A program made the position numbers and the translations under genes. From the NCBI GenBank assembly GCA_035547515.1, contig DASZUS010000011.1, positions 1 through 64,000 of the forward strand: 64,000 nucleotides of DNA, in the 5' to 3' direction. Shown here one piece after another: positions 30,501 through 42,768 of this stretch. Numbering within the stretch: the first letter of the stretch is position 1; each line of letters begins with the position of its first letter. A model generated the notes under the pieces. It was given only the letters and a program-made list of their open reading frames with translations. It was not told the origin of the DNA and ran no database searches. This stretch comes from DASZTV01 sp035547515. GTDB taxonomy: Bacteria; Actinomycetota; Actinomycetes; JAFAQI01.

Positions 30501-30507
30501 GCCGGGC

Positions 30508-33204
30508 ATGGCCGATGGACCTGCGATCTCCGACGGCGCGCAGCGGCTGCTTCTCCTCGACGGCCATTCACTGGCGTACCGCGCGTTCTTCGCGTTGCCG
30601 GTCGAGAACTTCTCGACCACGACCGGGCAGTCCACCAACGCGGTCTACGGCTTCACCTCGATGCTCATCAACGTCCTGCGTGACGAGACCCCGACACATG
30701 TCGCGGTTGCCTTCGATGTCGGGCGCCAGACGTTCCGGACCGAGGCGTACGCCGAGTACAAGGCGAACCGCAAGGAGACGCCGAGCGAGTTCCGCGGCCA
30801 AGTCGATCTGATCAAGGACGTGCTGGCCGCGCTGACCGTGCCGTCGCTGTCGCTCGAGGGCTACGAAGCGGACGACATCATCGCGACGCTGGCGGTGCAG
30901 GGTGCGGATGCGGGCATGGACGTGCTGATCGTCACCGGCGACCGCGACGTGCTTCAGCTGGTCAACGACCGCATCACCGTGCTGATGACTCGCAGAGGCA
31001 TCAGCGACATGACCCGGTTCACGCCCGAGGAAGTTCGGGCGAAGTACGACCTCACGCCCGCGCAGTACCCGGACTTCGCGGCGCTGCGCGGTGACCCGAG
31101 CGACAACCTGCCGTCCATTCCCGGGGTCGGGGAGAAGACCGCCTCGAAGTGGATCCGTGACTTCGGCTCGCTCGACGAGCTGGTCGCGCGGGTCGACGAG
31201 GTGCCGGGAAAGGCCGGGCAGGCGCTGCGCGACCACCTGGCTGGCGTGATCCGCAACCGGCAGCTCACCGAGTTGCGCCGCGACGTGCCGCTGGACGTCA
31301 CGCCGGCTGATCTGCGGCTCGGGCAGTGGGATCGCGAGGCGGTGCACCAGCTCTTCGACACGCTGCAGTTCCGGGTGCTGCGCGAGCGGCTCTACGCAAC
31401 GCTGTCCGCCGTCGAGCCCGAGGCCGACGAGGGCTTCACGATCGAGGGTGAGTCGCTCGGTCCCGACGGCGTGCGGGCGTGGCTCGACAGACACGCTCGG
31501 ACCGCGGGTCGCCACGGCGTAGCCGTCGCCGGCTCGTGGGGGCGAGGGACCGGGCAGGTCACGCGGATCGCCATCGCGGTTCCTGACGGCGCCGCCGCGT
31601 CGATCGAGCCGGAGAGTCTGACCGTGGACGACGAGGCGGCGCTGGCCGAGTGGCTCGCCGATCCTGCGGTCGCGAAGGTCTTCCACGACGTCAAGGGCCC
31701 CTCGCACGCGCTGCGCGAGCGCGGCTGGTCGCTGGGCGGCGTCGTCAGCGACACCGCACTCGAGGCCTATCTCGCCCTGCCTGGACAGCGTTCCTTCGAC
31801 CTTGCCGACCTCGCCCTGCGCTACCTGCATCGCGAGCTGCGGGCGGAGTCCAACGACGGCCAGCTCTCACTCGACGGGTCGGACGAGGCGGACGCGGCGC
31901 AGGCCGAGATGGTCCGCGCCCGCGCCATCCTCGACTTGGCAGAAGCGTTGGACGCTGACCTCGAACGGCGCGGCGGGACGCGCTTGCTCACGGAGGTCGA
32001 GCTGCCGCTCACCGCGCTGCTCGCCGACATGGAGGCGGTCGGCATTGCCGCCGACGTGGAGTGGCTGGCCGAGCTCGAGGCGAGGTTCGCCGGAGAGGTG
32101 AAGCGCGCGGCGGACGCGGCGTACGCCGTCATCGGGCACGAGGTGAACCTTGGGTCGCCGAAGCAGCTCCAAGAGGTGCTGTTCACCGAGCTCGACCTGC
32201 CGAAGACCAAGAAGATCAAGACCGGCTATACCACCGACGCCGAGGCGCTGCAGGAGCTGTATGCGAGGTCGGGCCACCCGTTCCTCGAGCACCTGCTGCG
32301 CCACCGCGACGTCGCCCGGCTGAAGACGGTCGTCGACTCACTGATTCCGATGGTCGACGACGGCGGGCGGATTCACACGACGTTCAACCAGATGGTCGCC
32401 GCGACCGGCCGGCTGTCGAGCACCGACCCGAACCTGCAGAACATCCCGGTGCGCTCCATCGAGGGGCGCGAGATCCGCAAGGCGTTCATCGTCGGGGCAG
32501 GTTTCGAGTCGCTGATGACCGCTGACTACTCGCAGATCGAGATGCGGATCATGGCGCACCTGTCCCACGACGCCGGCCTGATCGAGGCCTTCACGTCGGG
32601 TGAGGACCTCCACACGTTCGTCGCGGCCCAGGCCTTCGCGATCCCGGTTGAGCAGGTCGAGCCCGAGCAGCGTCGGCGGATCAAAGCGATGTCCTATGGC
32701 CTGGCCTACGGGCTGTCGTCGTACGGTCTCGCGCAGCAGCTGGGGATCTCGACCAGCGAGGCGCAGGAGCAGATGGACGCCTACTTCGCGCGCTTCGGCG
32801 GGGTGCGTGACTACCTCAAGGGCGTCGTCGACCTGGCCCGCAAGGACGGCTACACCGAGACGATCCTGGGCCGGCGGCGCTACCTGCCCGACCTGGCCAG
32901 CGACAACATGCAACGGCGTCAGATGGCCGAGCGGATGGCGCTGAACGCGCCGATCCAGGGGTCGGCGGCCGACATCATCAAGGTGGCGATGCTCAACGTC
33001 GAGCGGGCGCTCCGCGAGGCGTCACTGCGCTCGCGGCTGCTGCTGCAGGTGCACGACGAGCTGGTCCTCGAGGTTGCGCCAGGGGAGCGGGAGCAGGTCG
33101 AGGAGCTGGTTCGCGGGCAGATGTGCTCGGCGTACGTTCTCGGCGACGTACCGCTGGACGTCTCCATCGGCTATGGCCGCGACTGGGACGCTGCTGCTCA
33201 CTAG
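30508..33204 (+). CDS. polA: DNA polymerase I
   Basis: PolA fills gaps in repair and removes Okazaki primers. Just under 900 residues are present. The 5'-nuclease domain (to about 290) shows LLLLDGHSLAYRAFFALP, YEADDIIATLA, VTGDRDVLQLV and LRGDPSDNLPSIPGVGEKTA. The central domain lacks the DxE and other acids of a proofreading exonuclease, as in mycobacterial PolA. Polymerase motifs A (MTADYSQIEMRIMAHLS), B (RRIKAMSYGLAYGLSSYG) and C (LLLQVHDELVLEV) are intact. ATG 30508 is chosen because a -10-like TACGAT ends 7 nt before it; ATG 30499, in frame, would overlap this hexamer. It converges on a methyltransferase gene 12 nt away. Confidence 0.96.
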   Translation: MADGPAISDGAQRLLLLDGHSLAYRAFFALPVENFSTTTGQSTNAVYGFTSMLINVLRDETPTHVAVAFDVGRQTFRTEAYAEYKANRKETPSEFRGQVDLIKDVLAALTVPSLSLEGYEADDIIATLAVQGADAGMDVLIVTGDRDVLQLVNDRITVLMTRRGISDMTRFTPEEVRAKYDLTPAQYPDFAALRGDPSDNLPSIPGVGEKTASKWIRDFGSLDELVARVDEVPGKAGQALRDHLAGVIRNRQLTELRRDVPLDVTPADLRLGQWDREAVHQLFDTLQFRVLRERLYATLSAVEPEADEGFTIEGESLGPDGVRAWLDRHARTAGRHGVAVAGSWGRGTGQVTRIAIAVPDGAAASIEPESLTVDDEAALAEWLADPAVAKVFHDVKGPSHALRERGWSLGGVVSDTALEAYLALPGQRSFDLADLALRYLHRELRAESNDGQLSLDGSDEADAAQAEMVRARAILDLAEALDADLERRGGTRLLTEVELPLTALLADMEAVGIAADVEWLAELEARFAGEVKRAADAAYAVIGHEVNLGSPKQLQEVLFTELDLPKTKKIKTGYTTDAEALQELYARSGHPFLEHLLRHRDVARLKTVVDSLIPMVDDGGRIHTTFNQMVAATGRLSSTDPNLQNIPVRSIEGREIRKAFIVGAGFESLMTADYSQIEMRIMAHLSHDAGLIEAFTSGEDLHTFVAAQAFAIPVEQVEPEQRRRIKAMSYGLAYGLSSYGLAQQLGISTSEAQEQMDAYFARFGGVRDYLKGVVDLARKDGYTETILGRRRYLPDLASDNMQRRQMAERMALNAPIQGSAADIIKVAMLNVERALREASLRSRLLLQVHDELVLEVAPGEREQVEELVRGQMCSAYVLGDVPLDVSIGYGRDWDAAAH

Positions 33205-33216
33205 GCCCCGGCACGG

Positions 33217-34011
33217 TCAGGGCTTGTGGGTCAGGAAGATGGCGGTGCCGGGGATGAGCTCGCCGCGAAGCTTGCTCCACTGGCCCCAGATCCGCTCGTG
33301 CTCCTTCGGCCACTCCGGCTCGACTAGCCCGTCCAGCACCAGCCCGGCGTCGACGATCTCGCGGATCCGGTCACCCATCGTGCGGTGGTGCTCGACGTAG
33401 GTCGGGGTGCCGTGCTCATCCACCTCGACATAGGGCCGCCGGTCGAAGTACGACGTCCGCGCCGTGAGCCCCTCCGGCCCCGGATCGTCGAGGAACGACC
33501 AGCGGATTGGGTGGGTGAGGGAGAACACCCAGCGCCCACCCGGCCGCAGCACCCGCGCCACCTCCGCCATCACGGCGGCGGAGTCGGCGACGAACGGCAC
33601 GGCGCCGTACGCCGAGCACGCCAGGTCGAAGACCTCGTCGCGAAACGGCAGCACCTGGGCATCCGCCAGGGTCAGCGGAGTACGCACGCCGGCCGCCGCG
33701 TCGAGCATCCGGGCGTGGCTGAGCTGTGAGGCGGACACGTCGAGACCGACTGACCATGCGCCGGCCGCGGCCAGCCAGCGGCTGCACTGCGCCGCGCCCG
33801 CACCGATCTCGAGCACCCGCTTGCCGCGCACGTCGCCGAGCAAGCCCGCCTCGGACTCCCGCAGGCCCTCCGGACACCACAGGAAGTCGCTGTCGCCGAG
33901 GAAGTCGCCATGCTCGACCTGGTACTCGGCGGCTGAGGCGTCCCACCAGCTGCGCGAGGCGCGCAGACTGGACGCGGCGTCGAGCTTGCGGCGTACCGGT
34001 TTGATGATCAT
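33217..34011 (-). CDS. Class I SAM-dependent methyltransferase
   Basis: The 264-residue protein belongs to the Methyltransf_11 group. Motif I is GKRVLEIGAGAAQCSRWLA; the acidic end of strand 2 is in SVGLDVSASQL. Motif II/III regions are ADAQVLPFRDEVFDLACSAYGAVPF and VARVLRPGGRWVFSLTHPIRW. The N-terminal segment RSWWDASAAEYQVEHGDFLGD fits the family found beside rpsA in actinobacteria. It runs convergent with polA and divergent from rpsA. ATG 34011 is used, though no good ribosome site precedes it. The substrate is unknown. Confidence 0.85.
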   Translation of the reverse strand: MIIKPVRRKLDAASSLRASRSWWDASAAEYQVEHGDFLGDSDFLWCPEGLRESEAGLLGDVRGKRVLEIGAGAAQCSRWLAAAGAWSVGLDVSASQLSHARMLDAAAGVRTPLTLADAQVLPFRDEVFDLACSAYGAVPFVADSAAVMAEVARVLRPGGRWVFSLTHPIRWSFLDDPGPEGLTARTSYFDRRPYVEVDEHGTPTYVEHHRTMGDRIREIVDAGLVLDGLVEPEWPKEHERIWGQWSKLRGELIPGTAIFLTHKP

Positions 34012-34043
34012 CCGGCGAGCCGCCGCACGCCCGGTTCCGCCGT

Positions 34044-34073
34044 TCGACGCGAGCGTGAGCGCGGACTAAACTC
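34044..34073 (+). promoter_or_regulatory. Likely rpsA promoter
   Basis: The -35 box TTCGAC (34044-34049), an 18-nt spacer and the -10 box TAAACT (34068-34073) point to a start near 34080 and a leader of about 78 nt before the rpsA ATG. The leader contains the direct repeat at 34108-34136. Confidence 0.5.
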
Positions 34074-34107
34074 GCTGGCCGCGCCGTGGAACCCCCGACG
34101 CAAAACC

Positions 34108-34136
34108 CGACATCTGTCCACCTTCGACATCTGTCC
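34108..34136 (+). repeat. Direct repeat in the rpsA leader
   Basis: The 12-mer CGACATCTGTCC occurs at 34108-34119 and again at 34125-34136, a 17-nt period, within the untranslated leader of rpsA. It could be a site for S1 autoregulation or another RNA-binding protein; that is only a suggestion. Confidence 0.7.
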
Positions 34137-34157
34137 GTTCCCGAGGATCCCCACTAC

Positions 34158-35651
34158 ATGACCGCTGCAGTCGCCGAGCCCAACACCCTGACCCAGGTCG
34201 CGATCAACGACATTGGCACCGCTGAGGACTTCCTCGCTGCCATCGAGGGCACGATCAAGGAGTTCAACGACGGCGACATCGTCGAGGGCGTCATCGTTCG
34301 CGTCGACCGCGACGAGGTGCTGCTCGACATCGGGTACAAGACCGAGGGCGTGATCCCCAGCCGCGAGCTGTCGATCAAGCACGACGTCGACCCTAACGAG
34401 GTCGTTTCGGTAGGGGACGAGATCGAGGCCCTGGTTCTCCAGAAGGAGGACAAGGAGGGTCGGCTGATCCTGTCCAAGAAGCGCGCGCAGTACGAGCGGG
34501 CCTGGGGCACGATCGAGCAGATCAAGGAAGAGGACGGGATCGTCACCGGCACGGTGATCGAGGTCGTCAAGGGTGGCCTCATCCTCGACATCGGGCTGCG
34601 CGGCTTCCTGCCCGCCTCGCTGGTCGAGATGCGCCGCGTCCGCGACCTCCAGCCGTACGTCGGCAAGGAGCTCGAGGCGAAGATCATCGAGCTCGACAAA
34701 AACCGCAACAACGTCGTCCTGTCCCGCCGCGCGTGGCTGGAGCAGACGCAGAGCGAGGTCCGGCAGACCTTCCTCACGCAGCTGCTCAAGGGCCAGGTCC
34801 GCAAGGGCGTCGTCTCCTCGATCGTGAACTTCGGCGCGTTCGTGGACCTCGGCGGCGTCGACGGTCTGGTGCACGTCTCCGAGCTGTCCTGGAAGCACAT
34901 CGACCACCCGAGCGAGGTCGTCGAGGTCGGCCAGGAGGTCACCGTCGAGGTGCTCGACGTCGACATGGACCGCGAGCGGGTCTCGCTGTCGCTGAAGGCG
35001 ACGCAGGAGGACCCGTGGCAGGCCTTCGCCCGGGCCCACCAGATCGGCCAGGTCGTTCCCGGCCGGGTCACCAAGCTGGTGCCGTTCGGCGCATTCGTCC
35101 GCGTCGCGGAAGGCATCGAGGGCCTGGTCCACATCTCCGAGCTCGCCGAGCGTCACGTCGAGATCCCGGAGCAGGTCGTCAACGTCGGCGACGAGATCTA
35201 CGTCAAGGTCATCGACATCGACCTCGAGCGTCGCCGCATCTCGCTGTCGCTGAAGCAGGCCAACGAGGGCACCGTCGGCGAGGCGGTCGCGGACCACTTC
35301 GACCCGACGCAGTACGGCATGCCGGCCCAGTACGACGACAAGGGCAACTACATCTACCCCGAGGGCTTCGACTCGGACACCAACGAGTGGAAGCCGGGCT
35401 ACGAGGCTCAGCAGGCCGAGTGGGAGGCGCAGTACGCGAAGGCGCACGAGCGCTGGGAGGCCCACCAGAAGCAGATGCAGGCCGCGCAGGCTGCCGACGC
35501 CGAGGCGGCCGAGGCCACGTCGTACAGCTCCTCGCCCGAGAGCGCGGCCGACGCGGAGTCCAGCGGCACGCTGGCCAGCGACGAAGCTCTTGCCGAGCTG
35601 CGTCGCAAGCTGACCGGTGGCGACGACGCCACGGAGGACGCGGCGGAGTAG
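34158..35651 (+). CDS. rpsA: 30S ribosomal protein S1
   Basis: RpsA binds mRNA at the ribosome and promotes initiation. The 497-residue product has four S1 RNA-binding repeats starting near residues 37, 120, 205 and 290 (for example GDIVEGVIVRVDRDEVLLDI and VSSIVNFGAFVDLGGVDGLV), typical of actinobacterial S1. A long acidic, Ala/Glu-rich C-terminal tail follows. ATG 34158 is chosen: homology begins near NDIGTAEDFLAAIEGTIKEF and GAGGATCC lies upstream. A GTG 24 codons earlier lies inside the leader. A structured hairpin follows 12 nt after the stop. Confidence 0.95.
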   Translation: MTAAVAEPNTLTQVAINDIGTAEDFLAAIEGTIKEFNDGDIVEGVIVRVDRDEVLLDIGYKTEGVIPSRELSIKHDVDPNEVVSVGDEIEALVLQKEDKEGRLILSKKRAQYERAWGTIEQIKEEDGIVTGTVIEVVKGGLILDIGLRGFLPASLVEMRRVRDLQPYVGKELEAKIIELDKNRNNVVLSRRAWLEQTQSEVRQTFLTQLLKGQVRKGVVSSIVNFGAFVDLGGVDGLVHVSELSWKHIDHPSEVVEVGQEVTVEVLDVDMDRERVSLSLKATQEDPWQAFARAHQIGQVVPGRVTKLVPFGAFVRVAEGIEGLVHISELAERHVEIPEQVVNVGDEIYVKVIDIDLERRRISLSLKQANEGTVGEAVADHFDPTQYGMPAQYDDKGNYIYPEGFDSDTNEWKPGYEAQQAEWEAQYAKAHERWEAHQKQMQAAQAADAEAAEATSYSSSPESAADAESSGTLASDEALAELRRKLTGGDDATEDAAE

Positions 35652-35662
35652 TCCCCTCCTCG

Positions 35663-35725
35663 CGGTGATCATGGGAAAGGCGGCAGACACGCCCGCGTGT
35701 CGTGCCGGAAAGCCCATGATCACCG
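35663..35725 (+). terminator. Large hairpin between rpsA and coaE
   Basis: The outer stem CGGTGATCATGGG (35663-35675) pairs perfectly with 35713-35725. Inside, GGCA/TGCC and GACACG/CGTGTC form an inner hairpin with loop CCCG. The 63-nt structure sits between the rpsA stop (35651) and the coaE ribosome site. No T-run follows, so it could be a terminator, an RNase processing site or a protein-binding palindrome (TGATCA core). Confidence 0.7.
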
Positions 35726-35744
35726 AGGGTTGAGGAGCGAGTCG

Positions 35745-36353
35745 ATGCTCAACGTCGGGCTGACCGGCGGGATCGGTGCCGGCAAGAGCGAGGTCACCAA
35801 GCGCTTCGCCGCGCTCGGGGCCAAGGTCATCGACGCCGACGCGATCGCGCGTGAGGTCGTCGAGCCTGGTACGCCGGGGCTGGCGGCCGTGATCGAGGAG
35901 TTCGGCGAAGGGGTGCGCGCCGCCGACGGCTCGCTGGATCGCGAAGCGGTCGCGGCGATCGTGTTCGGCGACGACGACGCTCGAGCGCGGCTCAACGCGA
36001 TCGTTCACCCGCTGATCGGCGAGCGGGTGTTCGCCAAGCTGGCGGAGTACGAGGCGGAGGACCCCGACGGGATCCTGATCAACGACGTGCCGCTGATCGC
36101 CGAGGCGGGGGTGGCGGAGCGCTACGAGGTGATCGTGGTAGTCGACGCTCCGGTGGAGGTCCAGCTCGACCGCCTGGTCCGGCTGCGCGGGATGACCCCG
36201 GAGGCGGCGCGGGCCCGGATCGACGTACAGGCCAGCCGGGAGGAGCGGCTCGCGCTGGCCACCCACGTGATCGTCAACGACGGCGACCTCGACGCCCTGC
36301 AGCGCCAGGTGGAGCAGGTCTGGCAAGACCTCCTCGCCCGTTCCTCGAAGTAG
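35745..36353 (+). CDS. coaE: Dephospho-CoA kinase
   Basis: CoaE phosphorylates dephospho-CoA, the last step of coenzyme A synthesis. The 202-residue protein has the P-loop GLTGGIGAGKSEVTKRF at its start, the catalytic Asp region VIDADAIAREVV, and the CoA-binding/lid segments IVHPLIGERV and NDVPLIAEAGVAERYE. ATG 35745 follows TTGAGGAGC. Its last codons (Ser-Ser-Lys-stop) lie in the left arm of inverted-repeat copy 3, so the repeat supplies the stop codon. Confidence 0.94.
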   Translation: MLNVGLTGGIGAGKSEVTKRFAALGAKVIDADAIAREVVEPGTPGLAAVIEEFGEGVRAADGSLDREAVAAIVFGDDDARARLNAIVHPLIGERVFAKLAEYEAEDPDGILINDVPLIAEAGVAERYEVIVVVDAPVEVQLDRLVRLRGMTPEAARARIDVQASREERLALATHVIVNDGDLDALQRQVEQVWQDLLARSSK

Positions 36354-36451
36354 CACATGACCGCGCCGCGGAACCGGACACTCGGGGCCGCTCGGCGCGA
36401 AACCGGGCCGGTTCCTGGCCGGTTCCGCGCCGGTCATGTGCTAGTTCGAGG
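36341..36451. repeat. Inverted-repeat element, copy 3
   Basis: The left arm (36341-36363) is identical to that of copy 2. The right arm (36431-36451) differs by one base (CTAGTTCGAGG for CTACTTCGAGG). The 67-nt interior is GC-rich and can pair further (CGCGCCGCGGAACCGG with CCGGTTCCGCGCCG-like segments). The left arm encodes the end of CoaE; the right arm ends about 40 nt before uvrB. Confidence 0.9.
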
Positions 36452-36489
36452 TGGGGAAGTGTCAGCGGGTCCGCGTACGTTGTGGATTT

Positions 36490-38598
<2,109 letters not shown>

Positions 38599-38628
38599 GC
38601 TGCACGCTGGCTTCGTTGTCGGTCGCTT

Positions 38629-38644
38629 GCGTGCCTCGGCACGC
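38629..38644 (+). terminator. Terminator-like hairpin after uvrB
   Basis: The stem GCGTGC pairs with GCACGC around the tetraloop CTCG, about 30 nt after the uvrB stop. There is no T-run. The call is tentative. Confidence 0.4.
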
Positions 38645-38662
38645 GGCGCGCCCTTCCGCCTT

Positions 38663-38727
38663 GCCGGCGCGCACCTCAGCCTGCGGAGACAGACCGGTTT
38701 GCCAGCGCGCACCTGAGTCTGCGGAGA
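38663..38727 (+). repeat. Imperfect direct repeat upstream of the GT2 gene
   Basis: Two 27-nt copies (38663-38689 and 38701-38727) share the core GCGCGCACCT and end in CTGCGGAGA, with three mismatches. The second copy ends 10 nt before the GTG of the glycosyltransferase and may contain its ribosome site (GCGGAGA). Confidence 0.75.
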
Positions 38728-38737
38728 ATGGCGGGTC

Positions 38738-40294
38738 GTGGGTATCGAGTGCAGCGTTGTCATCCCGGTCTTCAACCGCGGTGACGCCCTGGCAGCCGGT
38801 GCGGAGTCGCTGCGCGCCCAGACGATCGGCGCGGACAACCTCCAGATCATCTATGTCGACGACGGCTCGAACGACGGCCGTACGCCGGGTCTGCTCGACG
38901 ACCTGGTCGCCGGGATGCCGAATGCGACGGTCTTCCACGAGCCGCCGTCGGGATCGCCGGGCCGCCCGCGCAATGTCGGCCTGCATCACGCCCGCGGCGA
39001 GTTCGTCTTCTTCAGCGACCACGACGACTGGTTCGAGCCTGAGGCGCTCGAGGCGATGGTCGGCTATGCCCGGGCCAACAACTCGGACGTGGTCATCGGC
39101 AAGGTCGTGGCGCACGGCCGCCGGACGGTGATTCCCCGGTTGTTCCGGCAGAGCAGGGCGCAGATCGACGCCACCGAGGCGATGATCAGCCTGACCCCGC
39201 ACAAGCTGTTCCGGCGCGAGCTGCTCGCGACCCACGCCATCACCTACCCGGAGGGCAAGCGTCGCCTCGAGGACCACGTCTTCGTGACCCACGCCTACTT
39301 GCACGCCCGGACGATCTCGGTCTACGCCGACCGGATCTGCTACCACCACAACCATCCGGGTGAGGCGGCGAACTTCTCGCAGACCGTCTCCGACCCGAAG
39401 CTCTACAGCGACAGCAACCTCGAGGTGGTCGAGCTGATCCGCCGCCACGTCGATGATCCGGACCGGCGCGACGCGCTGGTGACCCGGCCGTTGCGCCACG
39501 AGCTGCTCAAGAAGGCAGTACTGACATCGGGTACGCCGCCCGACCCCGCCGCGGCCGCCCACAAGCACCACGTCCACCGGTCGGCGCTGCTCGCCATCGA
39601 CTCGCCTGGGGCGATCGACCGGCTCGGCGCGTTCTCCCGGGCGACCGCGAAGGCGCTGCTCGACGACGATCCGGAGGCGGTGGCGCGGGTCGGTGCCCAT
39701 GCGGCGGGGATGTCGCTGCGTGCGGCGCCCCGCCGGATCACCAAGGCGGGCGCGGTCTGGACGATCGAGTTCGAAGCCACCGTCGTCCATGACAAGCAGC
39801 CGGTGATGTTCCACAAGGTGGCGGAGCACAGCTGGCGGCTGGATGACGCCGCGTTGCCGGCAGCCGATACCGATCGCCCGGAGCGCGAAGCCGACCTGCT
39901 CAACCTCGACCTGGAGATCCTGCTGGCCAGCCGCGCGACCAGCGAGCAGTGGCACCTGCCCGCGTCGTACGACGTGGCGCTGCGGCCGGCCCGACCGCGT
40001 CGCTTCGGCACCTCCGCTCCATCGCCTGCGATCCTGACCATCACCGGTACGACGACCGTCGACCTGGCGAACGTCGGGGGCAGGCAGATCGGCTTCGGGA
40101 CCTGGGACATCGTGCTGCGGACGGACACCCTCGGCGTCGAGCTCGGCAACCGCTTCGTCCCCGATGCGTCAGGCCGCGGCGGGCTGCCTCGGCACCGGCT
40201 CACCGACCCAGCGGCTCGGGCGCGGATGATCGTCACCGAACGCCGCCGCTCGCTTGCGATCGTCGTGAAGCCCGCCGCGGACGGCAACGGCTGA
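38738..40294 (+). CDS. Family 2 glycosyltransferase with a C-terminal accessory domain
   Basis: The 518-residue protein begins with a GT-A (GT2) domain: VVIPVFNRGDALAAGAESL, YVDDGSNDGRTPG, the donor/metal motif FFSDHDDWFEP, and the acceptor-side RRLEDHVFVTHAYL near residue 180. Residues about 320-518 form a separate, beta-rich domain with repeated short strands that I do not recognise. This layout recalls GT2 enzymes acting on teichoic-acid-like or cell-surface glycans. No signal peptide or membrane helix is seen, so it should act in the cytosol. It ends 3 nt before a membrane protein gene and is probably co-transcribed with it. Confidence 0.75.
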   Translation: MGIECSVVIPVFNRGDALAAGAESLRAQTIGADNLQIIYVDDGSNDGRTPGLLDDLVAGMPNATVFHEPPSGSPGRPRNVGLHHARGEFVFFSDHDDWFEPEALEAMVGYARANNSDVVIGKVVAHGRRTVIPRLFRQSRAQIDATEAMISLTPHKLFRRELLATHAITYPEGKRRLEDHVFVTHAYLHARTISVYADRICYHHNHPGEAANFSQTVSDPKLYSDSNLEVVELIRRHVDDPDRRDALVTRPLRHELLKKAVLTSGTPPDPAAAAHKHHVHRSALLAIDSPGAIDRLGAFSRATAKALLDDDPEAVARVGAHAAGMSLRAAPRRITKAGAVWTIEFEATVVHDKQPVMFHKVAEHSWRLDDAALPAADTDRPEREADLLNLDLEILLASRATSEQWHLPASYDVALRPARPRRFGTSAPSPAILTITGTTTVDLANVGGRQIGFGTWDIVLRTDTLGVELGNRFVPDASGRGGLPRHRLTDPAARARMIVTERRRSLAIVVKPAADGNG

Positions 40295-41402
40295 CCGGTG
40301 GCACGGCGCGCCCAGCTGGCCCGGCTAGTCGAGGTCGGCGTCCGATACCGGTACGTCGTGCTCACGGTCGCCGCCGCCTTGATCTGGCTCGACACCGCTA
40401 ACGCGGTCGGCTTCGACGGCAACGACTGGCACTTCTTCGTCGCTGGGGCCCGGGCAGTGACCGGATCAGCCGGGCTGTCTGTGTATGCCCGGATGCCGTA
40501 CCTGCAGTTCGGTCCGATCGCGCTGATGGTCGGCGTGGTCTTCCGGTACGCCGGTCCGCACGAGGGCTGGCTGCTCGTCAGTGCGCTCGACATGGTCCTC
40601 GGGCTGGCGACGATCCGCCTGCTCGAAGGCGCTTTCGCCGCCGGTTCCCCGTCGTCGGCACGGGTTCGGCTGTGCGTATTGATCGGCGGCCCGTTCTTCC
40701 TCGCGACCTGGGCATCGCCAGGCGTGAGCGAGGGCCATCCCGACGACGTACTCGCTTTGTTCGCCATTGCGGTCGCGGTGCGACTGCTGATGACCGGGCG
40801 CTGGGCGCTTGCCGCGGTCGCGGTCGGGCTCGCCGCCGACGCCAAACCCTGGGCGCTGCTGGTCCTGCCGCTTGCGGCGGCGTGCCAAGGGGCTCGCGTC
40901 CGCGGCCTGGTGGTGGCAGTCGTGACGGCGGCTATCCCGTGGCTGCCCTTCTTCGCAGCTGACGGCAACACGCGACGTGTGGGCGAGTTCCATCTCGGGG
41001 TCGAGCCCACGTCGACGCTGCACTACCTCGGCATCGCGGTCGGGTCGGCGCCGGGCTGGCCGCGCGAGGTGCAGCTCGCGGTGGCACTGCTGCTCGGTGC
41101 GGCCGCCGTGGCCCGCGGGCGGTGGCTGCTCGTGCCACTCGTCGCGTTCGCGGTACGCGTCAACCTGGATCCGGCGGCCGTGGACTACTACGCCGCCGGG
41201 CCGGTGCTCGGCGCGTTGATCTGGGATCTCGCCGACCCGCGCCGGCTCGCACCGGCCCGGACCATCGCGACCTGGTTCGCGTTGCTCTACGTGCCGAGCG
41301 ACCTGCTCTCGGCCGGCGCGCGGGGCAGCGCGTTCCACGCCGTCGTGGTCGCGCTCCGCCTGGCCGTGCTCGTGACGGCAGCCTGGGGCGTCGTCAGGGC
41401 AC

Positions 41403-42668
<1,266 letters not shown>

Positions 42669-42687
42669 GCTCGCTCCCAAAGCGGGT

Positions 42688-42714
42688 GACGACGCCCAGG
42701 CGTACGGCGTCGTC
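42688..42714 (-). promoter_or_regulatory. Hairpin in the glyA leader
   Basis: A perfect 9-bp stem (GACGACGCC with GGCGTCGTC) closes a 9-nt loop about 20 nt before the glyA start. It does not fit the glycine, THF or SAM riboswitch consensus that I know. It could modulate translation or be a protein site. Confidence 0.5.
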
Positions 42715-42768
42715 TGGTTGCGCTTCCTGGTGGTCGATTCCACCCACTGCACGCCAGTCGCGACGGGG

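Noticed and set aside
30830..31980. Functional proofreading domain in PolA.
   Set aside because: The central domain lacks the acidic DxE-type residues; loss of this activity is common in actinobacterial PolA and is not novel.
36452..36489. LexA (SOS) box before uvrB, and likewise before uvrA (47431-47530).
   Set aside because: No palindrome resembling the actinobacterial CGAAC-n4-GTTCG box was found in either region.
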